A stretch of 64,000 nt of DNA from Dermatophagoides farinae (lineage: Eukaryota > Arthropoda > Arachnida > Sarcoptiformes > Pyroglyphidae), in NCBI RefSeq assembly GCF_024713945.1, contig NC_134679.1, forward strand, positions 5,151,001 to 5,215,000. The letters run 5' to 3'. Shown one piece after another: positions 1-14,596 of this stretch. Each line of letters opens with the position of its first letter. Position 1 is the first letter of the stretch. Under the pieces are notes generated by a model that saw nothing but the letters and a program-made list of their open reading frames with translations, searched no databases and had not been told where the DNA came from. The translations under genes were made by a program, and so were the position numbers.

Positions 1-3000
1 GAAATGTAAATGAGAATAAATGTAAAGTTGAATGATTTTTTACTACTCACATTGACAATAATGTGAGCCGTTATCCAAATGGTTATCATACTGCCCGCGA
101 TCGTTACACGTATCCAAGATTTCTGCTGTACAGCGTTGGACAGTATAGCCAATGGCTTTGGAATCGACTGTTATTAATAATGGATCGAATGGAAGGAAAA
201 ATGATAAAGAGAGACCGGATAAATCGAATCGAATATCAATTTACCGAACATATGATTGGTATTGTACAAATGAACGCTTTAACGGTGAGCAATACAAGGC
301 AAATGACAAGGGTCAAATAAATGTGTAAACGCATCGGTCCAATCAAAACGAATGCCAATAGATAGATGAACAATGTGAAAGGAAGGCCAAGTAACGATAT
401 GCAGCTAGTTATATCACGACTTTCACGATATTCTCGTTCGATATCATCATTCTTGAATGTCAAGCTCAATAAATCAGTGTGTTCGGCAATGTTTTTTTCA
501 CTATCGCGATGTATGAGTTCAGCGTGTAGACGTCGTTTATATACTTCTGGATCTTTTATATCTTCTTGCCGATAGCGATCGCCGGTTGTATCGCTATTCA
601 ATTTGGTCGTCTATAATTATCATGGTTAAATTTAGCATTCATCGGAAATCATTCATCACTTACCTCCCCACATTCATCTGTTATATTTGGAATTTCTGTT
701 TGAATCATTGCATCTAGAGTTCCTTCCGGATACTATTAACGAAAGGAATGAATAAAAATCAAAACATGGCTCATTGAATGGGCTAATTTGCATATTAGCA
801 CAGTTGATTACGAATGCAATGGATAAGTTTAGCCAGATGATGCCAAACTTGGCCCAAGCTGCCAAATATATTCATCATCATGTCGGATGCTAATATCCGA
901 CTATAGTTCATAATTGAATGAATAATAATAATATATCTATATTCGCGCATTTTCGATTATATGAGCAAAGAATTTCTAATGAGCTTAGTAATAAATATTA
1001 AAAAAAAGAGATTAAAGGCTCTATGTGTGGCTACATTAGACTTATTATAAATAAATCATGTTTATTGGTGGCTGTCATTCTATGCAAAATCTGATAATCG
1101 GATGGAAGATGAGCAAAAAGAAAAAACTTACAGGTTTTATAATCTTGGTTATGAAATAGGTTTTTATACCGGCCAAACGAACAACTTCTTCGCGTGATGC
1201 ACCATCTCCATCGGTCACTTCGAATTCGCCATCCAAAAAACTAAGCGTCTTTTCAGATATATGTACTCGTCTGTTTGGATAAGATAAAATGTAACAAGTA
1301 AATAATGTTGGTGATTAATATGATTGTATCCTTATATTCAGATTGTCATTGTATATGATTTAATTTACCCGGGTAATCCGGCACTTTCCATTTTGTTGGC
1401 CAGCTCAACATCACGACTGTATACATCAAATTGCCATTGTCGTTGACCTAGTACACCAGCTAGTACGCTACCCGTATGGATTCCTGTAAACAAATGTCAA
1501 AAACAATTCACAATACAAAAAAAAATATAACAATACTAACCGACTCTCATGTCGACCGTTGATTTTGTTTGCTCACGAACCGATCTGATTACAAGAAAAT
1601 TGAGAAAAAAAAGGAAAAAATTCATTTATTTAATAACAAACAAGACAAATCAAATGTTGTTATCACATCAAATGTCCTCGTTCCATTCATTTTGGTTGTA
1701 TTGCAACTACCAAGTTTTTTCGTGGACCCATTGTAACAGTTATTGCGATTCTGGATTCCACATTCATATCGAATGTCAGTATTTACTCAGTATTCTTTTA
1801 TTCAATATGACCATGACGCCTATAACACAGACATAACAGAGAATAATGTGTTTTGTATATTTAGCTTTTCAATTGCAGATTCTACCTCTCAAGTGTAAAC
1901 ACAAGCCACAAACAATCTTTCTATTCTTATTAAATTTAGATTCATAAGAGGGAAAAAAGTTTAAATGAAAACTTGGCATGAAAAATAGGACTCATTAAAC
2001 TTTTTTTTTTAGAAGAAAGGGTATGATTCATTATAATATGACTATATGGTAAAGTTGAATAATGGCATTAATAAAAAAAACTTACTTGATTGCTTCAACC
2101 ATGGAGAGGCCCATATGAACGCAAAGAACTGCATGATCGGGTCTTTCTTCTGGTGCACCACTAATACAATAATAACAATCACCCAATATCTTGATTCGTA
2201 ATTGATGATATTTCTGTGACCAATGTCGTAATTTGGATTTATTATTACTATTTTTAGATGATATCCACACAAATATACTTACGTCGGAAAGTTTATCAAA
2301 ACGGGCAAACAATTCATTCAATGTTTTAACTAATTCCGGTGCCGAACACGTAGAAGATATGGCAGTGAAACCGACAATGTCAGCGAATAAAATGCTGAGC
2401 AATCGCAATCAAAAATAAATCAGTAATTGGCCATAAAAACAGAAGAATAATATCTTACCTAACATTCTCGTGACGGCTTTTCCAAGGAAGCCAAAAAAAA
2501 ATAAACAGTTAATAGTGGATAGAAAGGATAAAAATCATAACTACTTGGATTGCTATTTATAATCTCCTATACATACCTCATATAGATTTTATGAAATTGG
2601 CCTTCAACAACAGCACCTAAATCTTGACGTATTTCTGCAGCCACATGTTTCGGTAATACCGACAATAATAATCGTTCCTATGGTACATGGAACAAATCCA
2701 AAAAAATTCAAATAAATATATAGACTACATATATTTCTATCTATGCAATTAAAGAAGCCATAGAAAAAAAGGATCACAGATCTAGATCAGATTATCAGAT
2801 CCATAAAGAAAATACCAATTATAAATTAATCCTTACCTGTTCTTGTGATTGCTCTTCAAGAGTCAACTTAGTCTCAAGGCTTTGCCTGGTCTCAAGAAAT
2901 GCTCGTCGTTGTTGTCGTTCGTAGAAAAAAAATGACATTGTACTCAGTAGATTCACGCTAACGATGATGATTAGATTGGCAAATATCTGTCAAGACCGAA

Positions 3001-3971
3001 TATGGCCAAATACGATTATAATAACTGTGTAGGTTTTCGTGGTTAATTACCTGATTGGCTAACATGTAAGTCGATGTGGCGAACGTAATGATAAACAATG
3101 AATGCAGTATAGCCATAAGAATGCTCAATGCACAACAGATACGGAATCGTAACGGAAAAATGACATAAGTAGCATATGAATAAAGCAATAGCCAGCTTAT
3201 TGAACCAGATGGTTCAGGTGGGCGTCCAATGAATATGCATAGATCACAGATGATTTGTACCAACATCACTAACCACAATGCAAACGGTATCAATGACCAG
3301 AGACGAGATGCAAGTGCATCTCGAGATCGTCGTAAACACAGTATGAACAAAAATACGGCCAACACAAGACAGCTGCCCAATATAATTAATTGCTGATGGG
3401 AAAGATCACTATGATTCCAAGATGATGACAATAAATGAAGGCCCAATAGTACAAGATTTACGAATATCACAATCACAATCAATGCTTTAAAATCATTACG
3501 TTTCTCGTTGGAATAATATTCCTGATATAATTGTTCCGCTTCACGGTCGGCAAATGCAAAATGCATGAATGTAGGTAAAAATCTTTGCATGCCTCCATGA
3601 TCGATACTCAATTCTGTATCACCGCGTTTCAATGTTAATGAATGCCGTTTTATTCGATTTGTTTCATTCAAATTAAATTCACCAGTAGCGGCACTTCCAC
3701 CTCCTCCTCCTCCGTTTGCAAGACCGGAAGAATCAGAAGAAGGCATCATTTTGCTATGATTATTATCACCAATTTCAATATTACCATTGCCATTACCGAC
3801 TACGTTTGATGTAGATATTGCAGTCCCGTAAACTGGATTTTGATGATCACCGTTGATTGGTTTTAATCGTTTTGATTCGTTAGGTTCAAAAAATTTGTTT
3901 GAATTCGTATTATGTGTATTATTTGGTTCATCATCATTGGCCATCTCTTCAATTACATCATCACTGCCCAT
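1..3971 (-). CDS. Ac3: adenylate cyclase, type 3-like (3' end outside window)
   Basis: Membrane adenylate cyclase, making cAMP from ATP. Exons, 5' to 3' on the minus strand: 3971-3051, 2986-2837, 2677-2577, 2476-2459, 2394-2283, 2213-2086, 1584-1541, 1483-1369, 1270-1132, 732-664, 610-245, 167-51. Phases agree throughout and give 760 residues before the window edge. Order: a disordered N-terminus with Gly and Asn runs, six membrane segments (first exon), a linker ending in [12 protein letters not shown], the C1a cyclase domain with metal site [10 protein letters not shown] and ILGDCYYC, then [20 protein letters not shown], a C1b region, and the start of the second membrane block. [19 protein letters not shown] and the [15 protein letters not shown] context match vertebrate type 3 and insect Ac3 better than types 1, 2, 5 or 9. 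The C2 domain is missing because the window ends. The start chosen is the first ATG of the open frame (MGSDDV); an upstream coding exon cannot be excluded. Confidence 0.9.
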
Positions 3972-4591
3972 TATATGATGACCACATGTGCAAATAAACA
4001 CTAATAATAGTAGTGATTATATATATCAAATGAATTGATTCACTCACTCAAACGATCATTGCCATTTTAGATGTCATTGTATCATTTGTAAAATTTGATA
4101 GATGATTAAATTTCTCATTATATCATTATATTACTGATGATTACTGATGCAAACAAATTATGAACAAAAATAAAATAATTTTATTTATTAAAAGTTATGA
4201 CATTTCAATTCAACGAATTCTGAATTATAACAGACAAACACAAATCACAAATAGCCTTGTTTTTGGTGGTTGCATGGCCCAATAAGTTATAGCTACTGTT
4301 ATGACTATTTGGTGGTCCATGTATCATAAATGATCGTTTGAACTTTAATCACAACAACAACAACAACAACAAAAAAACAATAACAATACACGCACACATA
4401 AAAACACTATGACGATTGACCGACTAATAATTCCGACAGTCTGTCAAATTCTATTTCTATGTTAGTTAGATGTTGTTGTTGTTGTTGCTGTTATTGTTGT
4501 CGTCGTCGTCGGTACAAGAGAAGTTCCTAAAGTGAGGCCATCATCGTTATCAGGCCAGGAGCAGCATGTAAATCTAATGAGATGTTTGAAG

Positions 4592-4610
4592 CACACACAC
4601 ACACACACAC
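4592..4610. repeat. (CA)n microsatellite
   Basis: About nine to ten uninterrupted CA units lie 0.6 kb upstream of the cyclase start. Confidence 0.9.
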
Positions 4611-7382
4611 TGATACGCATATACCACAAGGAATATGAACTTGAATAGTTAGGATTTTAAAGAATCATCATTACATTATTTTCATCATTGTTATTGATAT
4701 TAGTTGCCGTCATTTTGTCGTCATCATTGTGGTGGTGGTGGTGGTTTTTTTTATGTCAGGCGCCCATTCACTAAACACACATCAATAGAAATGGTTCCAG
4801 CATGCGGCTGTTGTCATCGTCTGGGAAGAGAATAAATAAAGAAAAAAAAAATAGCGGCAAATACACACACCTGCCATAAACACAACACAAAGAAGAATGT
4901 TAGTATCTGGTTTTCGCATTTGGATGCAAACACTCACGCACACACACATGCATACACGCACAGACAAACAAACAATGATGTGAGTTTGGGAGCTATAACA
5001 GAATAGCAGTGGGCGAATAATGTACAATATTATCAATATACATACACATGGATAATACATACATCGGCGTTCCAAGTATAAGGCAACCAGACCGCTACAT
5101 TCGAAAACGAATTGATTGGCATTCATATACCATTCTTTTATGAACCTACTAAACCAGTAAGAAAAGGAAACACATATACACATGTGTGGGTGGCATATAC
5201 CAGAATCGACATAACGTAATATTCTCTGAAGTCTGAAAGCAAAAAAAAAATGAAGCAACCAAAAACTTTATGATGTATAATACGGGTAAAGTCACAATAA
5301 CAAGAGCGCTACATCATATTGAAAGCTCATGTCACGACGATCTCTTTGTGCATCAATCGACCAAACCGTTAGTCAAAAAAAAAAAAAAAGATTCGATTGC
5401 TAGCTTATGGATTTTGCTCGACCAGTAGGCCAAAAACAACGCATGGAATGAATGGATTCAAAGATAACAATGGGAAGCAAGAAGCAAGTCGATAGTCATG
5501 GATAGCACCATTTCTTTCAACAACAAAAAAACCACTACTTAACATATGGTCCTCCTAAAAACATCGATCACCAAAAAAAAAATACCATAAAAATACTAAT
5601 GATTTGAATGGTATGATGTAAATGATGATGATGATAGTATATATGGTAAAAATCTGGGCGTGTGTGTATGTATTTGACAATATATGACGAGCATCATTGA
5701 TCATGCATAGATAAATACATACAATAGCAAAAATTACAAATACACATAGACACAGTTGCATAAAAAATTGTAATTTTTTAGTTCATTCACAAGACATACA
5801 TAACCGGTAGCACATGGATACCATTCAATCGATCTATCTATCGATCGATTGAATTCTGATTATTAAATAAATAGACACTTGTATTTATACTGTGAATGTC
5901 ACATGTGTTATTTATGTTCCAAATAATTGCTGATATTTTTCTTTTCTATCAATATAATAAATCATTCTAATAATAAGAATATAATGATTATTTATGAACA
6001 AATGGAATTGCATTGGCAGTTAATTGTCTAAATAGTCGAATATCAACATTGATGATGATGATGATGATCTAGATTCTATAGAATATCTAACTAATAACAA
6101 TGAAGATTAGACAAAAAAAATGTAATGCAACATTATGTAATAATTAAAAGATATGAACTTTTTTTTTGGCCCACAGGTTCCGGCATATAATGAAAATTAG
6201 CTGAAAAAAGTACCCGGCCAATCAATATGGAAAGTTCTAGCATAATTGTTAGTCAAATTTATAAGTGAACAAAAAAATCGATCGGTCTTTGAACTGAATC
6301 GATTGATAAGTTTGGCATCTGTTTGATATTAATGTTCATTTTTTTCATTATACCTATACATTGCACAGAATAATACAGGTGTATATGTGGAAAAAAAAAC
6401 ATAAATAAATTCTATGTCTAATCATCATAGCTAACATAGGAATAACTTGTCTCAAATCATTTAATTAAAAAAAATTTTCTACCACCACAAATGTTTGTAT
6501 ATGTATAGAGGACAAACAAAAAGGACAAGTGAAAAATCAACAATCATTGTTGTTGTTGTTGTTGTCATCGGATTGAATTACGTTTATACAACTAAAAAAA
6601 AAAAAAAAATAAATCGGGTGATATTTTATGCTCACTCATTCGGTAAATGGTTGTATGTGATAATTAGCTCAGTGACAAAACAATCTAATAAGCTTTATGA
6701 TAACATAGAAGATTCATATTCAATTAGCCAAACAAACTAAAAAAAGAATTCTAATGGTAAAAATGTCATTATTAATTTCAAAAAAAAAAATCACATAGTA
6801 GACTGGCCATGTGTTTGCGAAAAAAAAGAGAAGGTGTTTAAATCAAACTGAATTGATCAAAGAAAAAAAACATGAATGAATTACACTCTATAAAGTCGAC
6901 TTGAAAGTAACATTTTGATTTATTTAATTTCAATCAATTTCCATTATTATTTCCATCAGTGACAGTGGTTTTAACACCACCAACACCATACAACAGCAGC
7001 ACAATATGTTTCGGCACTTTTCGATTTTTAAAACTTTCAATTGAAGGAAATGTGTGTGTGTGTGTGTTACCAGTAACTTAAATTACCGAATCGATCGGTT
7101 TAATGTATGGATGTGTGTGTATGTGTCATTTTTACCAACACACACACACAAGTATACAGGAGATGGAGAACGAGAATCAGGAACCAAAACAAAACAAAAA
7201 AAAAACACATCAGGCCAAACTAAAAGAGGAAATGATTTTTCATTTCAAATAAAATAAAATAAAAAAAATCAGAATCAGTGTGTCTATTGAAGAGTAAAAT
7301 GAGAAGAATAAAAAAAAAATTGGACTGCTATCGTCATCATCATCATCATCAGTTATATGATGATGTTTAATGTATTGATTTC

Positions 7383-7386
<4 letters not shown>

Positions 7387-7415
<29 letters not shown>
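7387..7415. repeat. (TG)n microsatellite
   Basis: About fourteen uninterrupted TG units, in a neighbourhood that also has CA tracts near 7138 and 7507. Confidence 0.9.
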
Positions 7416-8153
7416 CGAAATAAAATGAAACTGTCATGAATTGAATATATCAACTTGGTGACACATTTTTTTTTATTCTTTCCTGTATGTTAATCATTAC
7501 ACATTCACACACACACACACAAACACACATTCAAAAAAAGAATCATAAACGTAGAATAAAAGAAATAACCGTAAAAAATAACGGTCATAACATGACTATG
7601 TTATCATCATCATCATACAACATTAAAAAAATATAGACCATGAAATTGAAACAGGAAAAAATATCGTACCATTTTTTTTTACTACCCATATCATGATAAA
7701 AAAAAAATTGAACAACACTGAACCGAATAGAACAACAGCCCAAGAGAGCAATTCGGTATACGGAAAAAAAAATTTTTTTTTACATTCCTGAAGCCACCGT
7801 GTTTTATATTTATTCTGTGTATACGAAAGTTGCCAAAATCATTATTATTTGGGCTATCCAATGTTTGGTCTATATTAAAAATTCACAAATTCTTTCATTA
7901 CATTCTTTTTGTTGTTGTTGGTTATCATGAACCGCTGACGCCATTGACGTTCTAATAATAATAAAATGAATTTATTTGAACAAAACGATGGAAAAACCAA
8001 TGCAACCACTAAAGATAGAATAATCAGGAGCAGTAAACGGAAAAGCTATAAATGAGAGACCACCACACATACACAATTCATACATACACACACCTAATAG
8101 AATCACCTGCTACATTATATACAAACTGATTCTAATAAATGAGATAACAAAAT

Positions 8154-8179
8154 ACACACACACACACACACACACACAG
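8154..8179. repeat. (CA)n microsatellite running into GA
   Basis: About twelve CA units followed directly by a short (GA)n tract. Confidence 0.9.
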
Positions 8180-8911
8180 AGAGAGAAAAAAAACAGAAGG
8201 CACAATTCTATACAATCGTGAATCATCGAAAAAAAAAATATCGAGTGGTTCCCCTCAAATTCGGTCAAAAAAAAAAAAAAAAAAACATAAATCATCGTCA
8301 TTGATATGCAAACCAAAATAGAAATTGATTTTTCATTATTATTATTATTATGTATATATACTGAACAAGAGATGCATGAAAAAAAATGGTAAAAAATTTT
8401 CTATGACATCAACGATATCACAAAAAAAGGCAAAGTCAGTGAGCGTAATGTGATTGACAACAACAAGCTCGAATGTCGAATTTTTTTTTTCTTTTTTTTC
8501 TGTCATGGTTGGTCGAACAAAATTCGATTCAAGTTTCAAGTGTCAAAGTGGTCGAAAATGATAGAATTTGCATACAAAAAAAAAAAAAAAAAATACTAAA
8601 TAATAAATTCCTCATGGCCAACCTATACAACCATTCATCTGCAACCCGACAAGGGACCACCATTCACATGCTGATTTTTTTTTTTTTTTTGAATTCACAT
8701 TCAGCATTGGCATTGTACCAAATTGTTTTTATATATTCAAGGCGATTCTCTAGCTATTTATAGAAGTCCGGCCAAGAAAGAAATTCATATCATTTCATAG
8801 CCATCTTTTTTCTATGGTTTCTTGAATGTATCATTTTTTTTTGTTTTGTTTTATTCATGTCACGTGATTGTTGCCAATTACAATTACTATTATCGTTGAA
8901 ATGATGACACA

Positions 8912-8937
8912 GACACACACACACACACACACACACA
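8912..8937. repeat. (CA)n microsatellite
   Basis: About thirteen CA units with one interruption just upstream. Confidence 0.9.
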
Positions 8938-9348
8938 TTCATTGACAAATAATTCATCACGACATTCAACATTTACGATGGAAAATGAACGAATGAAAAG
9001 GCGTTGACAAATGGAAAAAAAAGGATAAATTAGCAATCAGGATGACATATACACACACACACAAACACAATGAGTTAGCAAATGAGATTTACTTTTCTTG
9101 CGACAAACAACAAATACATCCAAAAATTTTTATCCATTTGTTACAAATTTCAATCCATTCATTCACCATAATGATAATGGTGACAAAGATATAAGCAACA
9201 CACACACACACATTTTTCTAGAATGAAAGACCAGAAAAAAAGAATGGCACATTTTAATTAGAGCTTGTCACAAAGGCAAAAAAAAACATTTGTTATAAGA
9301 AGAAGAACATTGACAGACATTCTTGAGGAAACATTAATTACCGACAAT

Positions 9349-9374
9349 AACAACAACAACAACAACAACAACAA
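9349..9374. repeat. (CAA)n microsatellite
   Basis: Eight to nine CAA units. On the opposite strand this is the TTG/GTT tract seen repeatedly in the window. Confidence 0.9.
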
Positions 9375-12300
9375 TGATTATCATCATTAACTGGATCATG
9401 TCATCATGAATCAAGTCATCACGAACACAAATGTTTTATAATAGGATGTGAGAAAAATAGAAATAAAAAGAAAACAAAATAATATATCAATGCTATTTAC
9501 TTCCTATTGAAATAGACAGATAACTATTAGAGTCCATTCATCTAACAATATAATAGAATCGGGTATATCAGGACGGATGTTGTATAAATTCATGGCCAGT
9601 TTGTATGATGGGTAAAATCATTATGGCCTTGAACACAATACAGCACAATCATAATTTGGATTGATTCATTTAGATTTCGTATATTTTAACAAATGAACCA
9701 TTGCTTATTTTTCGAATATTGGTTAATTTGGTTTCATTTGATAAAATAACCAAATTATAATCCAAAATAATATATATATGGCCGATGATCAGCTATTCGT
9801 CACGAAACTTTAGTCGTCATAATGAAACATGAAAATACGCCAACAATCATATTAATTCGATTGTCTCCAAATGTTCATATTCTCACCATAAGTATGTGTG
9901 TGTGTGTGTGTCTGTACGACGTGATGAAAGGATAATGGAATTTGAAGATCGAATAGTTTTGTGTGGCAATCTCATTAGTTTTATCATTAAATGATGTAAT
10001 GTAGTCAAATTTAGTAGCTTTTAACAACCATAATATATCCTATATCTTCAATTGGATGACTGAAATTAATTGAATTAAAGCTTTCATCATTATCATACAG
10101 TACAACATCATCTATATTTTCATACACCTGTGATCAAAATTGTATAAATAAGGCAGGTGATTGTAAATTATGTGAATATCTAAATAGTATAATGCCTTGG
10201 GTCATGCCATTGGACCAACAACTTAATTCTAAAACATTCAAATTCTAGACTGGATTTGTATTGATAAAATTGACTTTAGTTAATCAATGGAATAGTTTGC
10301 AGAATTTTAACATTGCCAAATTCTAAGAGATTCTACGAAATCATATAAAGACAAGCTTCGGGACACGCATTGTACAACAGCCTTTCGCTAGAAAATTCTG
10401 TGTTATGGATTAATCGAATTGATTATCAAAACAACACAATGACATTTATATGAACTTCAAGCCTGAATTTAATTATTAATCAGCAAAAAAAAAAAACACA
10501 ATGAAAGCAACACAAGTGATGAAAAGATAGATTATCATGCATCCAGTCAGTTGGTGGGCAAACTTTTAATCCTTTTGAATGAATTTTCAGTAACGTAGAC
10601 CAACAATTTAATGAACGCAGCTGAAAGTTTGGAATCATCGTGGATCATGTTGATCTGGATTTGATGTAAAAACTAATCAACATTATAGGAAGACATGGTT
10701 AAATGGTTTTAAATTTTCATCAAAATGAAAAAAAAATAGTTTACAGCCAAAATTACATCAACATTAATATTCAAACATAGAATGGGTGGTGATCCCTATT
10801 GTTATCATTTTTGCTTTCCACAATTCTATGATGGTGATGGATTAATCGATATAATTCACATATATAAATCGAATAATCAAATCGTATCGATCATTGGCCA
10901 ACTCTAAAAATTCTATATATCTATATAAAGTGGTTAAGAATAAAAATAAAATGGCTGAACATGATTGAGCCATGATCGATTGTCGATTTTTTTTATCCAT
11001 AAAAAAAATTTCTTGTTTGCAATGCAGTACAATCAAAATTCCAGACTGAAATGCTGAGATGTTCAGAATAAGATCGGTACAGCATGTCAATGCTATCCAG
11101 AACTAGAAATTTCCGTATCCATTCGGATACCATTTTTGGTAACCGATTCAACATAAGATGAATGAATTCAAATTGCAAATGCCAAAAAAAAAACATTCCA
11201 TCATGTGAATTTTCCTCACATTTCTTTTGAAAAATCGGAACCACGCAACTAATTCAGTTTACTTTAATGACGGAAATATTTTCTTTTTTATCTTTAAGCT
11301 ACACATACACACCTGACATACCTTAACCAATGCATTAACGGTTCCCATTGGTCTATTTCTAATAATAACTACAATAAATAGTTATGTGCAGATGAACGTT
11401 TCAAAAACTTTCAATGATTGATTATATGCACAATTATATGCTCATTTTAATACGATGGCAATTCTCATTCGATTCTATATATTATGATTATGGTGATTAT
11501 TTGAATCTAAAATTAGATCATTCGTGCACATAACAACATTTACAGCAATCGACTTTGACAGATCTCTTTCATGATTCTAACCATCGAATATTGGAAAAAA
11601 AAATTTTAACCGATGTAAAACTGTATCGAGTTTTGCAATGGTTGGCCGATATACCACTGTACTGATAATTTAATCATTTTTTAAGCTCAAGAATCTGAAT
11701 TAATGTGAATTTTCAATTTTGATTTGTTAATGTAACAACCATTGTGTGTGTGTGTGTGTGTCAATCTAAATCGCCTACAGATAATAATGATACGATTATT
11801 GTTTTTTATGCATCAACCATATAAAATAAAACTATTTGTTTATTTTGTTTGAACGGTCATCACCGAGCCATCAAATTGAAGTTGAGTTCTGAATAGAAAT
11901 GGAAATTTAATTCAGTAGATTTCAATTTCGTTTTTTTGTTTGTTTGTTTGTTTGTTACAATCATCGAGTGGTTTGATGAAGGAGGACCATTAGGAAATGG
12001 TAACTTTTTTCTTTTTTTTCATTCTGACTTGAAATAGGGCGCCAACAACCAAGTGTATATACAAACACAGAGTAAACAAACTAAACACGACTATATTTGC
12101 ATCTAAAGCAACTATAGACAATGAAGAACATATATACAGATCAATATATAAATAATTTTTCACCAGATTCAGTTTGTTTTTTTTATCGATTATCGTTCAT
12201 TGATGACATTCATAATAAGTTGGCAGAAAACTCGTAAATAGCATATATATAATGGTCACTGAATGTTAGGTTGATTCAAATATAAATGGTAAATTTAACA

Positions 12301-14596
12301 CACAAATTTATTGATTTCAATTATCGATAAGTAACGAAAAAAAAACGAAAAAATCATTATTCGACCACATAACAGTGCAAAACATTAAGAAATACAAAAA
12401 AAAATGATGATGGCTTTTTCTGGCCTATTTCCTGATTAGATTTTTGTTCAATTCAGTTTCCCAAAGATGGAGAACATCTCATAATTGAAAAATTCACACA
12501 ATACAATAACCATAACACCGGTTATTTGCCCATATATTAATAGGATTGCACAGATGTTGTTCAATTATCATTTCGGATTCCAATGTTGTCTACACCTTAA
12601 TTGCATGAAAAGTTTTTTTTCCGGGATAATAGCCGGGATGAATCGTTTCGAAAAAATAACATTCTTAAGAAATGAATCGTTTAATGCTTATTTTTTTGCA
12701 GAATGAATGACAAACATAAGAAGTGGCATCCTCTTCATTTTTTTTTTGATTGTAGCCAACGGCTGAATCTACTCATTATCGATGGATGATTTAGCACAAT
12801 TTATTCCATCAATGTGATACAATTGCCGTCTCTATATTGGATGTGTTGACCCAATTTAAATGATGCACTAATTCGCAATAACCCTAGTTTTTAATGGTTA
12901 TCCAATCGACAATCATTCTAATCGATTGCTATACAAGCTATTTTTGTGACGAAAATGGAACAAGCAAGAAAAAAATAAGCAATATTTTCTTATACCATTT
13001 CAATTATTTTGGATGTTGCCAACCAAAAAGCCTAAATCCAATTCAAGAGCCTTGAATGGGCAAGTCATTATCGAGTCCGGCATCGAAACCAATCGAAAGC
13101 AAAGCTATATGAATCTCAAATAATGGCTGAAAAATGATTGCCGTTATTTTTTTTTTTTTTTTGCTATTCAGTCACATATGGAGCTAAGTGGACAGCAATA
13201 TCAAATGATGATGATAATGGAATTGGATGTAGCATCAAGACGCCAAATCAAATCTCTTGCTACCATTTATCTGTTCATCATCACTATAGGGCTAAATTGT
13301 CTACAATATTCTGGTGAATAAGTAAACGATACTCGAGGACAAGTCGTCACTCAATGGTCCAAGACTGAATCTCATTGATCGAATGATTCGAGCTAACCAT
13401 GGATATGATGATGAACGTTGTTTTTTTTCAGTCACTTCATCATAAAAGTGTAATATAAAAACAAAAAGGCAAAAATGATAATTAATCAAATCAAATTAAA
13501 TCAAGTCATATCTTAGTTGAAATGTTAGTCATGATATATATCATCTATCATCGGTATTATTGGTTTCTTGGCAAACATATATATAGTCTGGCACTATTTT
13601 TCGAAATAAATGTGTCTTTTTCAATGGCACAGAATGATCTGATGAAAAAAAAACTGAGCAACTAAACTGAAAAATTGATAAGGAATAAGCTATTATTTGT
13701 GATTCATTGCACGAATATATTCTATTTTCAAAATATCTTCGCCCAATGTGTAACATTATATTTATAATAATCTATACACATGAATCAATCAATTCGCCTT
13801 CATTGTAATAGCCATTATTATCTCTTCTCTCTCTCTATCTCTATCTATTATCTGTTCTGTTCTGTTATGGGATTGTCTATTTAATAGAAACTTTTACTCA
13901 CCTGGCCTATGATTTCATGGTCATAGATCCAACAATCATGAACGAATCACGTCTACGTCATCAATGAAAATGGATGAACAGAGAAATTTTGTTATTCTCT
14001 GCATACATAACGCCCATTTCCTGTTCATTATTATTATAACAGATTATTGTCACTGTTGGAATGGATGAAAAAATTGTTGTTTATTTTTTTCGCATAATGT
14101 TTTCACATACCTTATTTCAATAGATTCAACAAAAAAAAAAAAAAAAAAACATTAAACTCCAAAGGGAATTTAGCCCATTGAGACAACTTTTACGCTTCAT
14201 TACATATTTGTCATTGAGCTGGTTTGTTTGCATTTAGGAATCAACTCTCATTTTTTTTTCTCTTTCTGTTTCTTCAGACTTTTTTTTGTTTGTTATAACT
14301 GCCTTGATGGTACATTGCATTCAAATCATTTTTTTAAAAAATTTGTTCAAGTCAAAAGATTTAGTCTGTCATTAGAACGATTGTCACATGTGTATTTTAC
14401 AATTTCAACAGTAGTCGCGCCATCTTTGAGCTAGCATATATAACCACAATATATAACATTGTTTATGATCAACGAATTCAAGCAACGTGTTCACGTTGAT
14501 TTATTTGTTAAGTGTGTGGTGAATTTTGTTTTTTATTTTGATTTTTTTTTTTTATTATTGTTGAACAATTCCAACGGAATTTATTCATCGACAAAT

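Larger units (their letters stand above)
3972..14596. other. 10.6-kb stretch without a supported gene
   Basis: No open frame here shows family similarity, splice-consistent exons or coding-like composition. It is dominated by A/T homopolymers of 8-20 bases and by (CA)n, (GT)n, (CAA)n and (ATC)n tracts. The longer open frames on both strands (for example 4782-5258 and 8110-8316) are translations of such tracts. It lies between the 5' end of the adenylate cyclase and NSA2, so it may hold the cyclase promoter and untranslated exons, but no specific element could be identified. Confidence 0.6.

Noticed and set aside
4782-5258. 158-residue minus-strand frame with hydrophobic and cysteine-rich sequence
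   Set aside because: Largely a translation of CA and AT repeats; no family match or splice context.
10842-11244. Overlapping minus-strand frames, one with an F-box-like reading (NRLPKMVSEWIRKFLVLDS)
   Set aside because: Only one short motif fits. The rest shows no F-box partner repeat or splice support and the frames break quickly, so it could be chance or a very old remnant.
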